From Nocardioides gansuensis (GTDB lineage: Bacteria > Actinomycetota > Actinomycetes > Propionibacteriales > Nocardioidaceae), in the NCBI RefSeq assembly GCF_003076135.1, contig NZ_QDGZ01000008.1, positions 1-64,000 on the forward strand: a DNA stretch of 64,000 nt, read 5' to 3'. Numbering within the stretch: position 1 is the first letter of the stretch; every line of letters begins with the position of its first letter. Position numbers and translations under genes: made by a program. The notes under the pieces were generated by a model. That model made no database searches and was not told the DNA's origin. It saw only the letters and a program-made list of their open reading frames with translations. Shown in pieces: positions 1 to 8,173 of the stretch.

Positions 1-344
1 GGGCACTGCGGGGCGTCTCAAGAATCCAGCGCGGTCGACTCTCACCCGCTCATCGACACTTCGGATCAGCCACTTCCCGGACCCGCGACCACGACGCTAC
101 GCCCACGACCGCCCACCCGGAAGAGGGCCCTCGAAACCACCGGTTGACAACAGAAGGGAGCCGATGTGTCACTCGTCCTGTCACCCTGATCGACCGGTTG
201 GGTCGGGTCCATGCCATGCATCGGGTGCCCAAGCGTGTCATCCGACAGTTGATCTGCGACCTGGGTCTGCCACCTGATGCGCGACAAATAGACCGGCACT
301 CAACGCGGCAACTGAGTGCGTCTCTGACGGCAATCCGAGTTCCG
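1..344. other. Left-edge stretch without a supported gene
   Basis: No reading frame here has a recognisable protein. The open frames that cross it have no family motif and overlap the better-supported hydrolase gene to the right. It is the region just downstream of that minus-strand gene. No terminator hairpin or repeat stands out. Confidence 0.4.
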
Positions 345-1055
345 TCATGTCAGGCCGATGAGAAGACTGGCCAGTTGCCGTGGTGCGGTGACGTGCGCCG
401 CGTGGCCTGCTGCCAACTCTACAAATTCCCAGTCCTTGTCCGCACGGATCCGTTGGACATAGTCGGGAAGCTCCTGCCCCTCCTTGCCCTCGGTGTGCAG
501 CACGTACGTCTGGCGGAAGGGCGGTGCAGCGGCGGTCAGGCGCAGCGGCTGCGTGAAGGTCCGTAATGGCTGTGGCACCATTCGCGACATCGCCCACTGC
601 ACGTCCGGGTCGAGGTCCGGAGGCAACGGGTCCGGCAGCGGCGGCGGGATGCGCCAGCCCTGTCCGTGTAGTTTTGCGGACTCCTCGTATGTCGACCTCT
701 CGTCTGGCGGCAACAGATCCATCACTGTCTCGCCCTCCCGAGGAACCTCCGCGTCGAGGTACACCAACCGGGCGACGCGCCTCGGCACGCGGTCTGCCGC
801 GCCCGTTATCACTGGTCCTCCGTAGCTGTGGCCAACGAGGATCACCTCGCGGAGATCTTCAAACTCCAGCGTGCCGACGACATCGCGGATATGCATCTCG
901 AGATCGACCTCGGGGCTGGCCAGGTGGGCGCGCTCCCCGAGCCCGGTGAGGGACGGCGTGAAGACGTCATGCCCGTCATCCCGCAGCAGCGGGCGGATCC
1001 ATCTCCACGCATGGGCCCCGGACCAGGCACCGTGCACGATCACAAGGGTCGCCAT
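345..1055 (-). CDS. Alpha/beta-fold hydrolase (esterase-like)
   Basis: A 236-residue protein with the alpha/beta hydrolase fold. It opens with a VIVHGAWSG strand and oxyanion motif near residue 5, has the nucleophile elbow GHSYGG with Ser77, and ends with the likely catalytic His in AAGHAAHV. The length and the pattern of a short lid between elbow and His match small esterases of the salicylate-esterase/EstC type. The substrate cannot be read from sequence. It lies 201 bases downstream of the LuxR-type regulator on the same strand, so it may be a target of that regulator or share its transcript. Family assignment is firm, the exact reaction is not. Confidence 0.85.
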   Translation of the reverse strand: MATLVIVHGAWSGAHAWRWIRPLLRDDGHDVFTPSLTGLGERAHLASPEVDLEMHIRDVVGTLEFEDLREVILVGHSYGGPVITGAADRVPRRVARLVYLDAEVPREGETVMDLLPPDERSTYEESAKLHGQGWRIPPPLPDPLPPDLDPDVQWAMSRMVPQPLRTFTQPLRLTAAAPPFRQTYVLHTEGKEGQELPDYVQRIRADKDWEFVELAAGHAAHVTAPRQLASLLIGLT

Positions 1056-1256
1056 CCCGTGTCCTCCTGGTCAGCAGGATCGCGCCCGATGAGCCGCGCA
1101 GCAAGGGATCTCACGGGATGCCGATGCTGAGCATCCCGGCGAAGGATCCACGGCCTGACTCGATCAATCGCCGCCCGCGCAGCGGCATGTCCGTGCGTCT
1201 CCGAGCGAGCCCGGTTCGGCAACTGACCACAAACGCCCGCTGCGCCTGGAGCCCGG

Positions 1257-2885
1257 TCACTGCAGGCCGTGTTCGTACGCGTAGGCGGTGGCGGCGGCGC
1301 GGCTGGCCAGTCCCAGCTTCGTGAGGATGTGGCCGACGTGGGTTGCCACGGTCTTCTCGCTGACGACGAGACGCTCGGCGATCTGACGGTTGGTGAGCCC
1401 CTTGGCGATGTAGGCCAAGACTTCTTCCTCGCGGCTGGTCAGACCGCTCGACGGCCGGGGTGCGAGGTGCAGACCAGCCCGGGCAGCGGCTCCGTCGCGG
1501 ACCGCGTTGAGGCGATCGAAGACCGGGATGGCACCGGCGAGCTCCATCTCGGCACCGTCGTCGTCACCCACTGCTCGGCACGCGGCTGCGATCAGCATCC
1601 GCGTGCGGGCAGCCTCGTAGGTCGCGTCCAGCGAGCGCCACCCGGCCAGCGCTCGCCGAAGGGCGGACAGCGCGGGTTCGGGCTGATCCTCCGCCAGCAG
1701 CACGGCGCCCAGGACGTGCAGGTGCAGCGCGGTCGGCAGAGGCCGTCCGAGCATGCCGGCCACCGTGCCAAGCTCGTCGGCGGCAGACCGCGCGGCGGCG
1801 ACATCACCGTTGGCGAGGGTGATCTCGACGTAGCCGGCAACCAGTCGCGCGCGTGACATAGGGTCGCCGGCCTCGTGATAGGCCCTCCGGATGGAGGCGG
1901 CGGCCGCCTCGAACTTTCCCGTGGCCAAGCGCAGCAGCGCGAGCCCCGGCTGCGGATCGCGACCGAGCTCGCTGGCCAGTTGGAACTCAGCCTCGGCGGC
2001 ACGGTCCTGGCCACGGAGTCGGTGCAGGTCGCCCTTCAGATAGGCGGCAGCGCCCAGTGCCGGGTGCCCCACCGGGTCGGCCAGACGTCGGCAAGCCTCC
2101 TCGATCTGGTCGGCTGCGGCGTCCCAGTCGCCGCGAAGGTACAGCATCTCGGCGCGATGGATCAGGCACTGGCCTCGGTACAGCATGAGCTCTGGCTGGC
2201 CGTCGACCCACCGACCCAGCGCGGCGGTCCACGTGTCGGCGCGGCGTACGTCGAACAGTTCGTGGCAGCCCTCGATGGCGGTGCAGTAGGCATCGCCGAT
2301 CGCGATCGCCGAGACGTCGTTGGCCTCGATGGCGACCATCCCCTCGTCGAGCAGGGCGACCCCGTCGTCCACTCGGTCGAGGTAGATCAGGCACCTGCCT
2401 TCGCCGATCCGTGCCAGCGCTGCGAGTTCGGGGTCGTGGAAGAGGACGCCGATTTCGGCCGCCGCGTGAAACGCCTCGTACCCGGTGCCCACGTCGCCGG
2501 AAAACGTCGCGCGCATCGCCGCCGCGTAACGCAGGTAACCGCGTTCGACGCAGTCGATCTTGCGGTCGTCCAGCAGCCGCTGGGCGCGGTCGACCCAACC
2601 GCCTCCGCGCGCCAGGTCCCCGGCGTTCAACAGCGCGAAAGCCAGCCAGAAGGCGCACCGGACCGCCCGTGCAACGTCGCCGACGTGGGCGCACTTCTCG
2701 TGCGCGCTGATCCAAGCGGACCGGCTCTCGTCGCTGAGTCCGGCGAGATAGGCCGCGGACGCCAGCCGCTCGAGATCATCGACCTCGAGCGGCTCCGCGA
2801 CTGCGGCCGCCGACAACTCGTCGTACGCCCGCCGCCAGGCCTGTTGGTTGAACGCCTCGCGTGCGCGCCCGATGCCGGTGCCCAT
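1257..2885 (-). CDS. LuxR-family transcriptional regulator with TPR-like sensor region
   Basis: A 542-residue regulator. The last 60 residues form a LuxR-type helix-turn-helix (LTSREEEVLAYIAKGLTN, then RQIAERLVVSEKTVATHVG). The first ~470 residues are Ala/Leu/Arg-rich helical repeats resembling TPRs, with no N-terminal NACHT/AAA ATPase and no Walker motif. It is therefore a short LAL-like or TPR-LuxR regulator, not a full MalT type. The start ATG lies 27 bases after the SnoaL-like gene, so the two are probably one transcript, with the hydrolase downstream. The signal sensed is unknown. Confidence 0.85.
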   Translation of the reverse strand: MGTGIGRAREAFNQQAWRRAYDELSAAAVAEPLEVDDLERLASAAYLAGLSDESRSAWISAHEKCAHVGDVARAVRCAFWLAFALLNAGDLARGGGWVDRAQRLLDDRKIDCVERGYLRYAAAMRATFSGDVGTGYEAFHAAAEIGVLFHDPELAALARIGEGRCLIYLDRVDDGVALLDEGMVAIEANDVSAIAIGDAYCTAIEGCHELFDVRRADTWTAALGRWVDGQPELMLYRGQCLIHRAEMLYLRGDWDAAADQIEEACRRLADPVGHPALGAAAYLKGDLHRLRGQDRAAEAEFQLASELGRDPQPGLALLRLATGKFEAAAASIRRAYHEAGDPMSRARLVAGYVEITLANGDVAAARSAADELGTVAGMLGRPLPTALHLHVLGAVLLAEDQPEPALSALRRALAGWRSLDATYEAARTRMLIAAACRAVGDDDGAEMELAGAIPVFDRLNAVRDGAAARAGLHLAPRPSSGLTSREEEVLAYIAKGLTNRQIAERLVVSEKTVATHVGHILTKLGLASRAAATAYAYEHGLQ

Positions 2886-2912
2886 GGGCTCAGTGTCGCG
2901 CGAACACGCCGC

Positions 2913-3305
2913 CTATGCCCAGAACGATGCCGCCTCGGCTGGCCCGGCCGCGATGAACCACATCTCGCGGATTCGACCATCGTCGAACCGGTAGACGAAG
3001 GCGTCATTCATCTCCAACGTCTGCCCGTTGCGGCCAAAGACGGCGTGTTCCCACTCCGTCCCCCATTCGTCCTCAGCCAGGCAGAACAACTGCTCGAGCT
3101 TCACATCCCCGTCGGTCAGCTCAAAGACGGTGCCAAGGGCTGCCAGCAAGCCGTCGACTCCGTAGTGGTCGCCTGCGAACGGAACCGGACCACGGCCGTG
3201 GAAGACCATGTCCTCGGTGAAGATGCGGCTTAGGGTCTCGCGGTCGTTTTCGACGATCGCCTGGGTCATCCGGTCAATGACCGCAACATTCGGGTGGCTG
3301 CTCAT
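2913..3305 (-). CDS. SnoaL-like / nuclear transport factor 2 fold protein
   Basis: A 130-residue protein of the SnoaL/NTF2-like fold. The N-terminal helix pair (VIDRMTQAIVENDRETLSRI) is followed by FTEDMVFHGRGPVPFAGDH and the strand-rich end FVYRFDDGRIREMWFI, a layout typical of this superfamily of small cone-shaped enzymes and binding proteins. I chose the ATG at 3305 because a strong GGAGGA sits 4 bases before it; an in-frame ATG at 3317 overlaps that ribosome site. It starts the likely operon with the LuxR-type regulator. The ligand is unknown. Confidence 0.8.
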   Translation of the reverse strand: MSSHPNVAVIDRMTQAIVENDRETLSRIFTEDMVFHGRGPVPFAGDHYGVDGLLAALGTVFELTDGDVKLEQLFCLAEDEWGTEWEHAVFGRNGQTLEMNDAFVYRFDDGRIREMWFIAAGPAEAASFWA

Positions 3306-3616
3306 GATGTCCTCCATCGCTCGGGCGTGCTTATAGAGCGACGATAGGAAGTGGGAACCGGCTGCCACATCGGGCGGATTGACGATCCGCCCGCATGGAG
3401 TGGTCAGCAATTCCACTGATCTCGGCAAGAGCGCGCTCCGCGGTGAGTGAGTGCGTGGGCGAGAGGACCGAGGAGTTGGGGATCGTTGACCCAATGGGGA
3501 GGGCAGTAAACGGTCATCGCGCGAACGGCGCCTTCGCCCGTGGTCGGCTGCTCGGCGCCGTCCTACCCTGGACTCAGGGACATGAGAGATCCAGCCAGAA
3601 TCGAGGCGATTCACAC
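3306..3616. other. Intergenic region upstream of the SnoaL-like gene
   Basis: About 310 bases between the minus-strand SnoaL-like operon and a small plus-strand frame. It contains a promoter candidate for the minus-strand operon (listed separately). No other gene-like signal was seen. Confidence 0.4.
3330..3357 (-). promoter_or_regulatory. Candidate promoter of the SnoaL-LuxR-hydrolase operon
   Basis: On the minus strand TTCCCA (3352-3357) and TATAAG (3330-3335) are separated by 16 bases and lie about 25 bases before the chosen start codon. The -10 match is good for this GC-rich genome, the -35 match is poor. It is inferred from position and consensus only. Confidence 0.3.
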
Positions 3617-3769
3617 ATGTCAGCGATCTCAGGCAACCACGGCGACAAAGACCACGTCCAAGAAGACCGCGTCCACAGCGAAGCACCCGCCGAGGGCGAT
3701 CCCGAGTTCGACGAAACCGAGATCCGGGCACATTCCATGGATCCTGCAGAAGGCGCCGACGAAGACTGA
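3617..3769 (+). CDS. Small acidic hypothetical protein
   Basis: A 50-residue frame rich in Asp, Glu and His, ending in DPAEGADED. Its codon third positions are G/C rich like real genes nearby. A weak GAGG lies about 11 bases before the ATG. I do not recognise a family. The overlapping frame 3540-3842 is Lys/Thr-rich and less gene-like. It may be a small intrinsically disordered protein or a chance frame. Confidence 0.35.
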   Translation: MSAISGNHGDKDHVQEDRVHSEAPAEGDPEFDETEIRAHSMDPAEGADED

Positions 3770-3919
3770 GCCGCTTAGCTGCGACGAGGGCTGCGCGCTG
3801 GGTCGAACGAGGCAGGTCACCACGCGCGATTCGCGGCAGTAGCGTGCGCCTGACGCGCGAGCGGTGGGGCATGAGCGGGTCTCGGGCTCGGCTCTTGCTG
3901 TTCCAGACGCGCGATCGGG

Positions 3920-4408
3920 CTAGCCAGCCACCGGCGGCGACCACGCTGGGTAGTCAAACGGGTTGACGCCCTTGGGCCCTGCCGCCACGTGGGCCGAAGC
4001 GCCCGCACGCTCGAGCGCCTGGACGATGATCTCGGTCATCTTCTCGAGCATGGGAATGGGGATCTCCGACTTCGTGTCAGCCCAGATCAGAAAACCGTCG
4101 TCCGTGACGACAGGGCCGAGGACCATGTTCGGCGTGTAATACTCGCCGGTCAGCGACAGGGGCTCGTCCAGCTCGGTCCCCTCGTAGGTCACCTGCTGTA
4201 GCCGGTGAGCGGCAGCCAGGAGCGCTTGGCCGACAACGTCCTCCTCAACGACACCGTTCGCGTCCGGCCGGGCCGAAACTAGGAACCGGGGATCGCCATT
4301 GACAGTCCGAATCCCGTTCGCCTGCAGGTCGAGCAGAACCTCCTGTGGTGCGTCCCATGGGGTGCCCTGAGCGGTGACCACGTCATCCGCAGTCGTGACG
4401 ATGCCCAT
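3920..4408 (-). CDS. Hypothetical protein, 162 residues
   Basis: A 162-residue protein of unknown function. The ATG at 4408 was chosen because GGAGG lies 5 bases upstream. The N-terminal half reads like a compact alpha/beta domain (EVLLDLQANGIRTVNGDPRF), the middle is GEYYTPNMVLGPVVTDDGFL, and a helix EKMTEIIVQALERAGA precedes the end. No signal peptide or membrane segment is present. It stands alone, with no operon partner within 500 bases upstream. I do not recognise the family. Confidence 0.65.
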   Translation of the reverse strand: MGIVTTADDVVTAQGTPWDAPQEVLLDLQANGIRTVNGDPRFLVSARPDANGVVEEDVVGQALLAAAHRLQQVTYEGTELDEPLSLTGEYYTPNMVLGPVVTDDGFLIWADTKSEIPIPMLEKMTEIIVQALERAGASAHVAAGPKGVNPFDYPAWSPPVAG

Positions 4409-4900
4409 CCCAGCCTCCGTCCTCTTGCCGCTTGCAATGCAATCACACCGCGGGCCGCGGCACTGGCGTGACGTCATCAGATCGTCCGCCTAGCACCCGA
4501 TCGACGCCATCGCGGTCCCAATGCCTGGTCGGACAACTGCGCGCTCATCGGCGTGAGCGGTCGCATCTCACCGCCGTTTGCCTGCGCTCATCCCGCGAGG
4601 ATGTAGTCGATGGTGAGGGCCGGTCTTCGGTGGATAGCTCGCACGCATCCGACGCTCCCACAGGCCCCGCCAGGCTCCGCTGGGAACGCGTCGCGCACTT
4701 CTTCGAACATGTCTTCGATTCTAGAGACGGGACCACCGGCAACGCTCCGCGCCAGCAAGCCACCTGTGGCTTCGATGTTTCTGGGCCGCGGCGGTGGCTG
4801 CGGGCGATCCGCAGATGGCGCACCCGTGGGCGGGGACCGGCCACACGCCGAGGCACCCACCGCGACGGCGGAGGAGATCGCGCGCGCTGGTCCCCCCGCG
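4409..4900. other. Gene-poor stretch of about 490 bases
   Basis: No convincing gene. The best frame is a 40-residue minus-strand one (4588-4710) ending in ALTIDYILAG, with no clear ribosome site. The base composition is slightly less G/C-biased by codon position than in nearby genes, which fits non-coding or decayed DNA. Confidence 0.4.
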
Positions 4901-5356
4901 TCAACGGCGGGTGAAGCGGGCGATCTGGCTCTCGTACCGTCCCGCGGCCAGGCCGTCGCTGCCGCCCGCCGGTACGACGTTGCGCATCGTGATGGTCAGG
5001 CTTGACTGGTCGCCGGCGATGTCGATCTCCCAGCCCCACTCGTCGTGATAGCTCCCATGGACAGACAGCGTGCCGCCGTCCTGTTCCCCGCGCAGGATCA
5101 TCGGGTTGGGGGACTGGCCCCAGCTGTCCGTCCAGGCGACGACCACTTCTCCGGAGTCGTCGGGCGATCCGGCGAGCAGCACGCCGTCCGCGGGGCCGTC
5201 CTCGGGATGGCGCCAGGTGTATCGGATCAGGAGCGTGTGGTCGGCAGCCGCCGTCTCCAGCCGCGCGGTGGCCGGCGCCTCGGCGAAGCCCTCGGAGGGC
5301 AGCAGGCGGAATCCGCACGTACCGGACCAGTCACCCACGAGCGAGGCGTAGTCCAT
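4901..5356 (-). CDS. Hypothetical beta-rich protein, DUF1579-like
   Basis: A 151-residue soluble protein that opens DYASLVGDWSGTCGF and alternates short strands, including LIRYTWRHPEDGPADGVLLA and WTDSWGQSPNPMILRG. The layout (G.W.G near the start, then repeated hydrophobic strands with W and G turns) resembles lipocalin-like or DUF1579-type domains, but I cannot name the family with confidence. It is followed on the same strand, 55 bases upstream of it in genome order, by another small unknown gene, so the two may be co-transcribed. Confidence 0.7.
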   Translation of the reverse strand: MDYASLVGDWSGTCGFRLLPSEGFAEAPATARLETAAADHTLLIRYTWRHPEDGPADGVLLAGSPDDSGEVVVAWTDSWGQSPNPMILRGEQDGGTLSVHGSYHDEWGWEIDIAGDQSSLTITMRNVVPAGGSDGLAAGRYESQIARFTRR

Positions 5357-5411
5357 GACGGGACTCTATCTACTCCAGGCGTTCCTGGTGTCTGGGCCGG
5401 CTGAGCGAGGC

Positions 5412-5642
5412 TCAGTCGATGTAGCCCGTCGCAGGGTTGATCTGGGCGAGGAAGCTCCGGATCGCATCCTCGTGCCCGGCCATGCTCTCCTCGGCACGAT
5501 CGGAGCGGCTGCTGCTGAAGCCGTAGTGGTGCCGCCCGCTCACCCAGTCGTAGTGGTAGACCCCGGGCTGGTCGGGATCCGTCTTGACGTCGAAGACCTC
5601 GCCGTCGACGACGAGGCGGAGTGGCTGCTCGGGTTTTGCCAT
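5412..5642 (-). CDS. Small hypothetical protein, 76 residues
   Basis: A 76-residue protein beginning MAKPEQPLRLVVDGEVFDV. The sequence has a strand-turn-strand start followed by a VYHYDWVSGRHHYGFSS segment and a C-terminal helix (EDAIRSFLAQIN). I chose the ATG at 5642 because GGGAGG lies 5 bases before it, which the earlier in-frame ATG codons lack. The function is unknown. It is on the same strand and just upstream of the 151-residue beta-rich protein. Confidence 0.65.
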   Translation of the reverse strand: MAKPEQPLRLVVDGEVFDVKTDPDQPGVYHYDWVSGRHHYGFSSSRSDRAEESMAGHEDAIRSFLAQINPATGYID

Positions 5643-5716
5643 GGCGACCTCCCTGTCGACCTCCATCATCGCCCACGGCGGGATAGCCGCCGGGACCTCA
5701 TGGGTACCTCACCGCG

Positions 5717-5830
5717 GTGAGCCCGCTCCAGATCAGACCCGTCGGCGGAGCGGTCGGCTGCCTGCTCATGATCCTGGTCTCCGTCGTGCTGTCGATCGTG
5801 CTGACGGTCCTTCTCAACCGGGGTCGCTGA
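5717..5830 (+). CDS. Small single-span membrane protein, 37 residues
   Basis: A 37-residue frame starting with GTG: a short basic head (SPLQIRP), then about 20 hydrophobic residues (AVGCLLMILVSVVLSIVLTV) and a basic tail NRGR. This is the pattern of a one-span small membrane protein. The ribosome site is weak and no family is recognised, but the sharp head-span-tail pattern is hard to get by chance. Another short frame follows 7 bases later on the same strand. Confidence 0.5.
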   Translation: MSPLQIRPVGGAVGCLLMILVSVVLSIVLTVLLNRGR

Positions 5831-5837
5831 GCGACCC

Positions 5838-5945
5838 ATGAGGGCCTACCTGCTCGTGGGCGGCCGGCCGGTCGACATCGGCGGGTTGGCGGCGCGGCTC
5901 AGGGCCCTCGTCGACGAGGAGTGCGCAGAGGCCTTCCGCGAATGA
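5838..5945 (+). CDS. Possible small protein, 35 residues
   Basis: A 35-residue frame, MRAYLLVGGRPVDIGGLAAR at its start, with an amphipathic C-terminal helix (LRALVDEECAEAFRE). It lies 7 bases after the small membrane protein, so the two could be translated together. No family is recognised and no strong ribosome site is visible. It could be a chance frame. Confidence 0.35.
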   Translation: MRAYLLVGGRPVDIGGLAARLRALVDEECAEAFRE

Positions 5946-5964
5946 CCCGCGAGCCAGCGGGCGC

Positions 5965-6208
5965 TCACGTGTAGCGGTGGCTCTTCGCCGCGTGCCCGGC
6001 CTCGCGCGTGCAGGTGCGGCCGCTCATGTTGCGGTGGCCGCAGAGCTGCTCCTCCACGGCCTCGGGGACCGGAGCGGGGGGTGTCCTCGACCTGCTTGGG
6101 GGCCGATCTCAACGCCGGCCTCGGGGAGGCGGGGGGCTTCGTGGTGCCCGCCGTCGCTCGCGCGTAGCGGGCCTCTCGCATGGCGCGCAGGTCGTCCATC
6201 TTGCTCAT
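5965..6208 (-). pseudogene. Frameshifted small CxH...KSHRY protein gene
   Basis: The start MSKMDDLRAMREARYARATA is normal, but the reading frame then runs into an unrelated Arg/Pro-rich tail. In the next frame, after a run of six C on this strand (six G at 6076-6081), the sequence reads EEQLCGHRNMSGRTCTREAG then HAAKSHRYT and a stop at 5965. Removing one base of the run gives a clean 80-residue protein: charged helix, Pro/Ala linker and a C-terminal Cys/His cluster (CGH, C, GH, SHRY) that could bind a metal. I recall similar small proteins in related actinobacteria. The break may be real (phase-variable or decayed) or a sequencing error in the homopolymer. Confidence 0.65.
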
Positions 6209-6244
6209 CGTCGGCTCACCTGGCCGATCCTAGGCCCGCGCGGG

Positions 6245-6637
6245 TCAGACCGGGTCTTCGAGGGTGTTGACCATGAACTGGGCGGCGTGGGTGACGTAGT
6301 CCCAGAACTGCGCGTCCTGCTCGGGCGTCAGGTCGACGGCGTCGAGCCCGGCGCGGAAGTGGACCAGCCAGCGCTCGGCCGCGCGAGGCGTCACCGCGAA
6401 CGGCGCGTGTCGCATCCGCAGGCGCGGGTGGCCGCGGTTGTCGGAGTACGTCGTCGGGCCGCCCCAGTACTGGATCAGGAACAGCGCGAAGCGCTCCTCG
6501 GCGGGACCGAGGTCCTCCTCGGGATAGAGAGGCCGCAGGACCTCGTCTCCTGCCACGCCCTCGTAGAAGACCTTCACGATGCGACGGATCGTCTCCTCGC
6601 CGCCGATCTCGTCGTAGAAGGTGCTCACGCGGACCAT
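6245..6637 (-). CDS. glbO: Truncated haemoglobin, group II (GlbO type)
   Basis: A 130-residue two-over-two globin that binds haem and handles O2 or NO in the cytoplasm. The B10-region aromatic pair is in VKVFYEGV, and the group II signature is the run YWGGPTTYSDNRGHPRLR followed by MRH, the His being the proximal haem ligand. The Trp in AAERWLVHF matches the group II G8 Trp. An ATG at 6637 and a GTG four codons later are both possible starts. It is divergent from the osmC-type gene with 83 bases between them, and both products would deal with oxidative or nitrosative stress. Confidence 0.93.
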   Translation of the reverse strand: MVRVSTFYDEIGGEETIRRIVKVFYEGVAGDEVLRPLYPEEDLGPAEERFALFLIQYWGGPTTYSDNRGHPRLRMRHAPFAVTPRAAERWLVHFRAGLDAVDLTPEQDAQFWDYVTHAAQFMVNTLEDPV

Positions 6638-6720
6638 TGTGCTAGCACCTCGGTGCGCAGTCCCAATCGGGCGTGGAACACTCGGACCGACCGACGAACC
6701 GCGACCACAGGAGAGAACCC

Positions 6721-7149
6721 ATGGCAGCAACCCGCACCGCTCAGGCCCACTGGGAGGGCAGTCTGTTCGAAGGTGCCGGTCAGGTGACCCTCGCGTCCTC
6801 CGGCATCGGGACGTACGACGTGTCCTGGCCCGCCCGCACGGAGGAGCCCAACGGCACCACCAGCCCCGAGGAGCTCATCGCGGCCGCCCACTCGGCCTGC
6901 TTCTGCATGGCGTTCTCGAACGCGCTGGACAAGGCCGGCACCCCGCCGACCTCGCTCGACGTCAAGGCCGACGTGACCTTCGTGCCCGGCGAGGGCATCA
7001 CCACGAGCCACCTGACCGTGACCGGCGTCGTGCCGGGCATCTCGGAGGAGGACTTCGTCAAGGCCGCCGAGGGCGCCAAGGACGGCTGTCCCGTCAGCCA
7101 GGCGCTCAAGGGCGTCGAGATCACCTTCGAGGCGTCACTGGCCTCCTGA
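6721..7149 (+). CDS. OsmC-family peroxiredoxin
   Basis: A 142-residue OsmC/Ohr-family protein that reduces organic hydroperoxides using a thiol pair. The two reactive cysteines are in HSACFCMAF and in DGCPVSQAL, in the usual spacing. The substrate-binding loop SPEELIAAAHSAC is typical. The ATG at 6721 has GGAGA 7 bases upstream. Its end overlaps the end of the convergent MscS gene by 15 bases. The Ohr versus OsmC subtype is not certain; the N-terminal EGSLFEGAG pattern favours OsmC. Confidence 0.93.
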   Translation: MAATRTAQAHWEGSLFEGAGQVTLASSGIGTYDVSWPARTEEPNGTTSPEELIAAAHSACFCMAFSNALDKAGTPPTSLDVKADVTFVPGEGITTSHLTVTGVVPGISEEDFVKAAEGAKDGCPVSQALKGVEITFEASLAS

Positions 7150-8118
7150 TCCGTTGTCCCCGGCGGGTGGGGCCGGCACGTCCCGGTGCCAGACCACCCG
7201 CTGGGGGAATGGGATCTCGATGCCCTCGGCGTCGAAGCGGGCCTTGATCCGCTCACGCATCTCGCGGGCGACGGCCCACTGCTCCATCGGCGCGGTCTTG
7301 AGGGTGACGCGCACGGTGACGCCGTCGATGCCGAGCGACTCCACGCCCCACACCTCGGGCTCCTCGATGACGAGGCCGCGGAAGGCCTCGTCCTCCCAGA
7401 GGTCGTGCGCGACCTCCTGGAGCACCCGGCGTACCTTCACCAGGTCGGCGTCGTAGGAGACGCTCACGTCCAGGACGCTGCGCGCCCAGTTCTGGCTCAT
7501 GTTGCCGACGCGCAGGATCTCGCCGTTGCGGACGTACCAGACGGTGCCGTTGACGTCGCGCAGGCGGGTGACCCGCAGGCTGACGGCCTCCACGGTGCCG
7601 GAGGCCTCGCCCACGTCGACCACGTCGCCCACGCCGTACTGGTCCTCGAAGATCATGAAGATGCCGGACAGGAAGTCCTTGACCAGGCTCTGGGCGCCGA
7701 AGCCGAGCGCGACGCCGAGGATGCCGGCGCTGGCGATGATCGGGCCGATGTTGGCGCCGAGCTCGCTCAGCATCATCGTGAGGACGACGGCGAACACCAG
7801 GCCGGTGATGACGCTGTTGAGCAGCGACCCCATCGCCTGGGCCCGCTGCACGCGGCGGGCGGCTCCGGCGGAGTCGAACGCCCGGGTGAGGCGGTCGGGC
7901 AGCACGCCGGCCTCGGCCCTGCGGACGACGCGGTCGACCAGCCGGTGCAGCAGCCAGCGGGCGACGACCCCGAGGGTGAGCAGCCCGAGCAGGGCCAGCG
8001 GTGCGCCGACCAGCCAGTCGGCCAGGGTGGCGGCCGTCTGGTTGGACGTCTCCTCGTAGACCCAGGTGCAGATCTGCTCGTCTTCGTCGCATCGGTCGGC
8101 CAGGCTCAAGTCCCACAT
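7135..8118 (-). CDS. MscS-type small-conductance mechanosensitive channel
   Basis: A 327-residue membrane protein. Three hydrophobic spans can be seen: APLALLGLLTLGVVARWLL, SVITGLVFAVVLTMML and a pore-lining third helix IIASAGILGVALGFGAQSLV, followed by KDFLSGIFMIFEDQYGVGD, the hallmark of MscS. After this come the beta domain (GTVEAVSLRVTRLRDVNG) and the alpha/beta domain. It would open under membrane tension on hypo-osmotic shock. The ATG at 8118 is preferred over much earlier starts, which would add a non-homologous Ser-rich leader. It overlaps the osmC-type gene tail to tail. Confidence 0.93.
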   Translation of the reverse strand: MWDLSLADRCDEDEQICTWVYEETSNQTAATLADWLVGAPLALLGLLTLGVVARWLLHRLVDRVVRRAEAGVLPDRLTRAFDSAGAARRVQRAQAMGSLLNSVITGLVFAVVLTMMLSELGANIGPIIASAGILGVALGFGAQSLVKDFLSGIFMIFEDQYGVGDVVDVGEASGTVEAVSLRVTRLRDVNGTVWYVRNGEILRVGNMSQNWARSVLDVSVSYDADLVKVRRVLQEVAHDLWEDEAFRGLVIEEPEVWGVESLGIDGVTVRVTLKTAPMEQWAVAREMRERIKARFDAEGIEIPFPQRVVWHRDVPAPPAGDNGSGGQ

Positions 8119-8173
8119 GCCCGCCAGTATGGCGAAGTCAGGCCGAGACCCAAGCCGCGATATCGTGTGCGCC

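Noticed and set aside
3540..3842. Lys/Thr-rich frame resembling histone-H1-like tails
   Set aside because: It overlaps the better acidic frame 3617-3769, has no ribosome site and shows less biased third positions.
4588..4710. A 40-residue minus-strand frame ending ALTIDYILAG
   Set aside because: No ribosome site, weak codon bias and no family; treated as non-coding.
6639..6648. Perfect 10-bp palindrome GTGCTAGCAC before glbO
   Set aside because: Too short to claim as an operator; such short palindromes are expected by chance in 64 kb.
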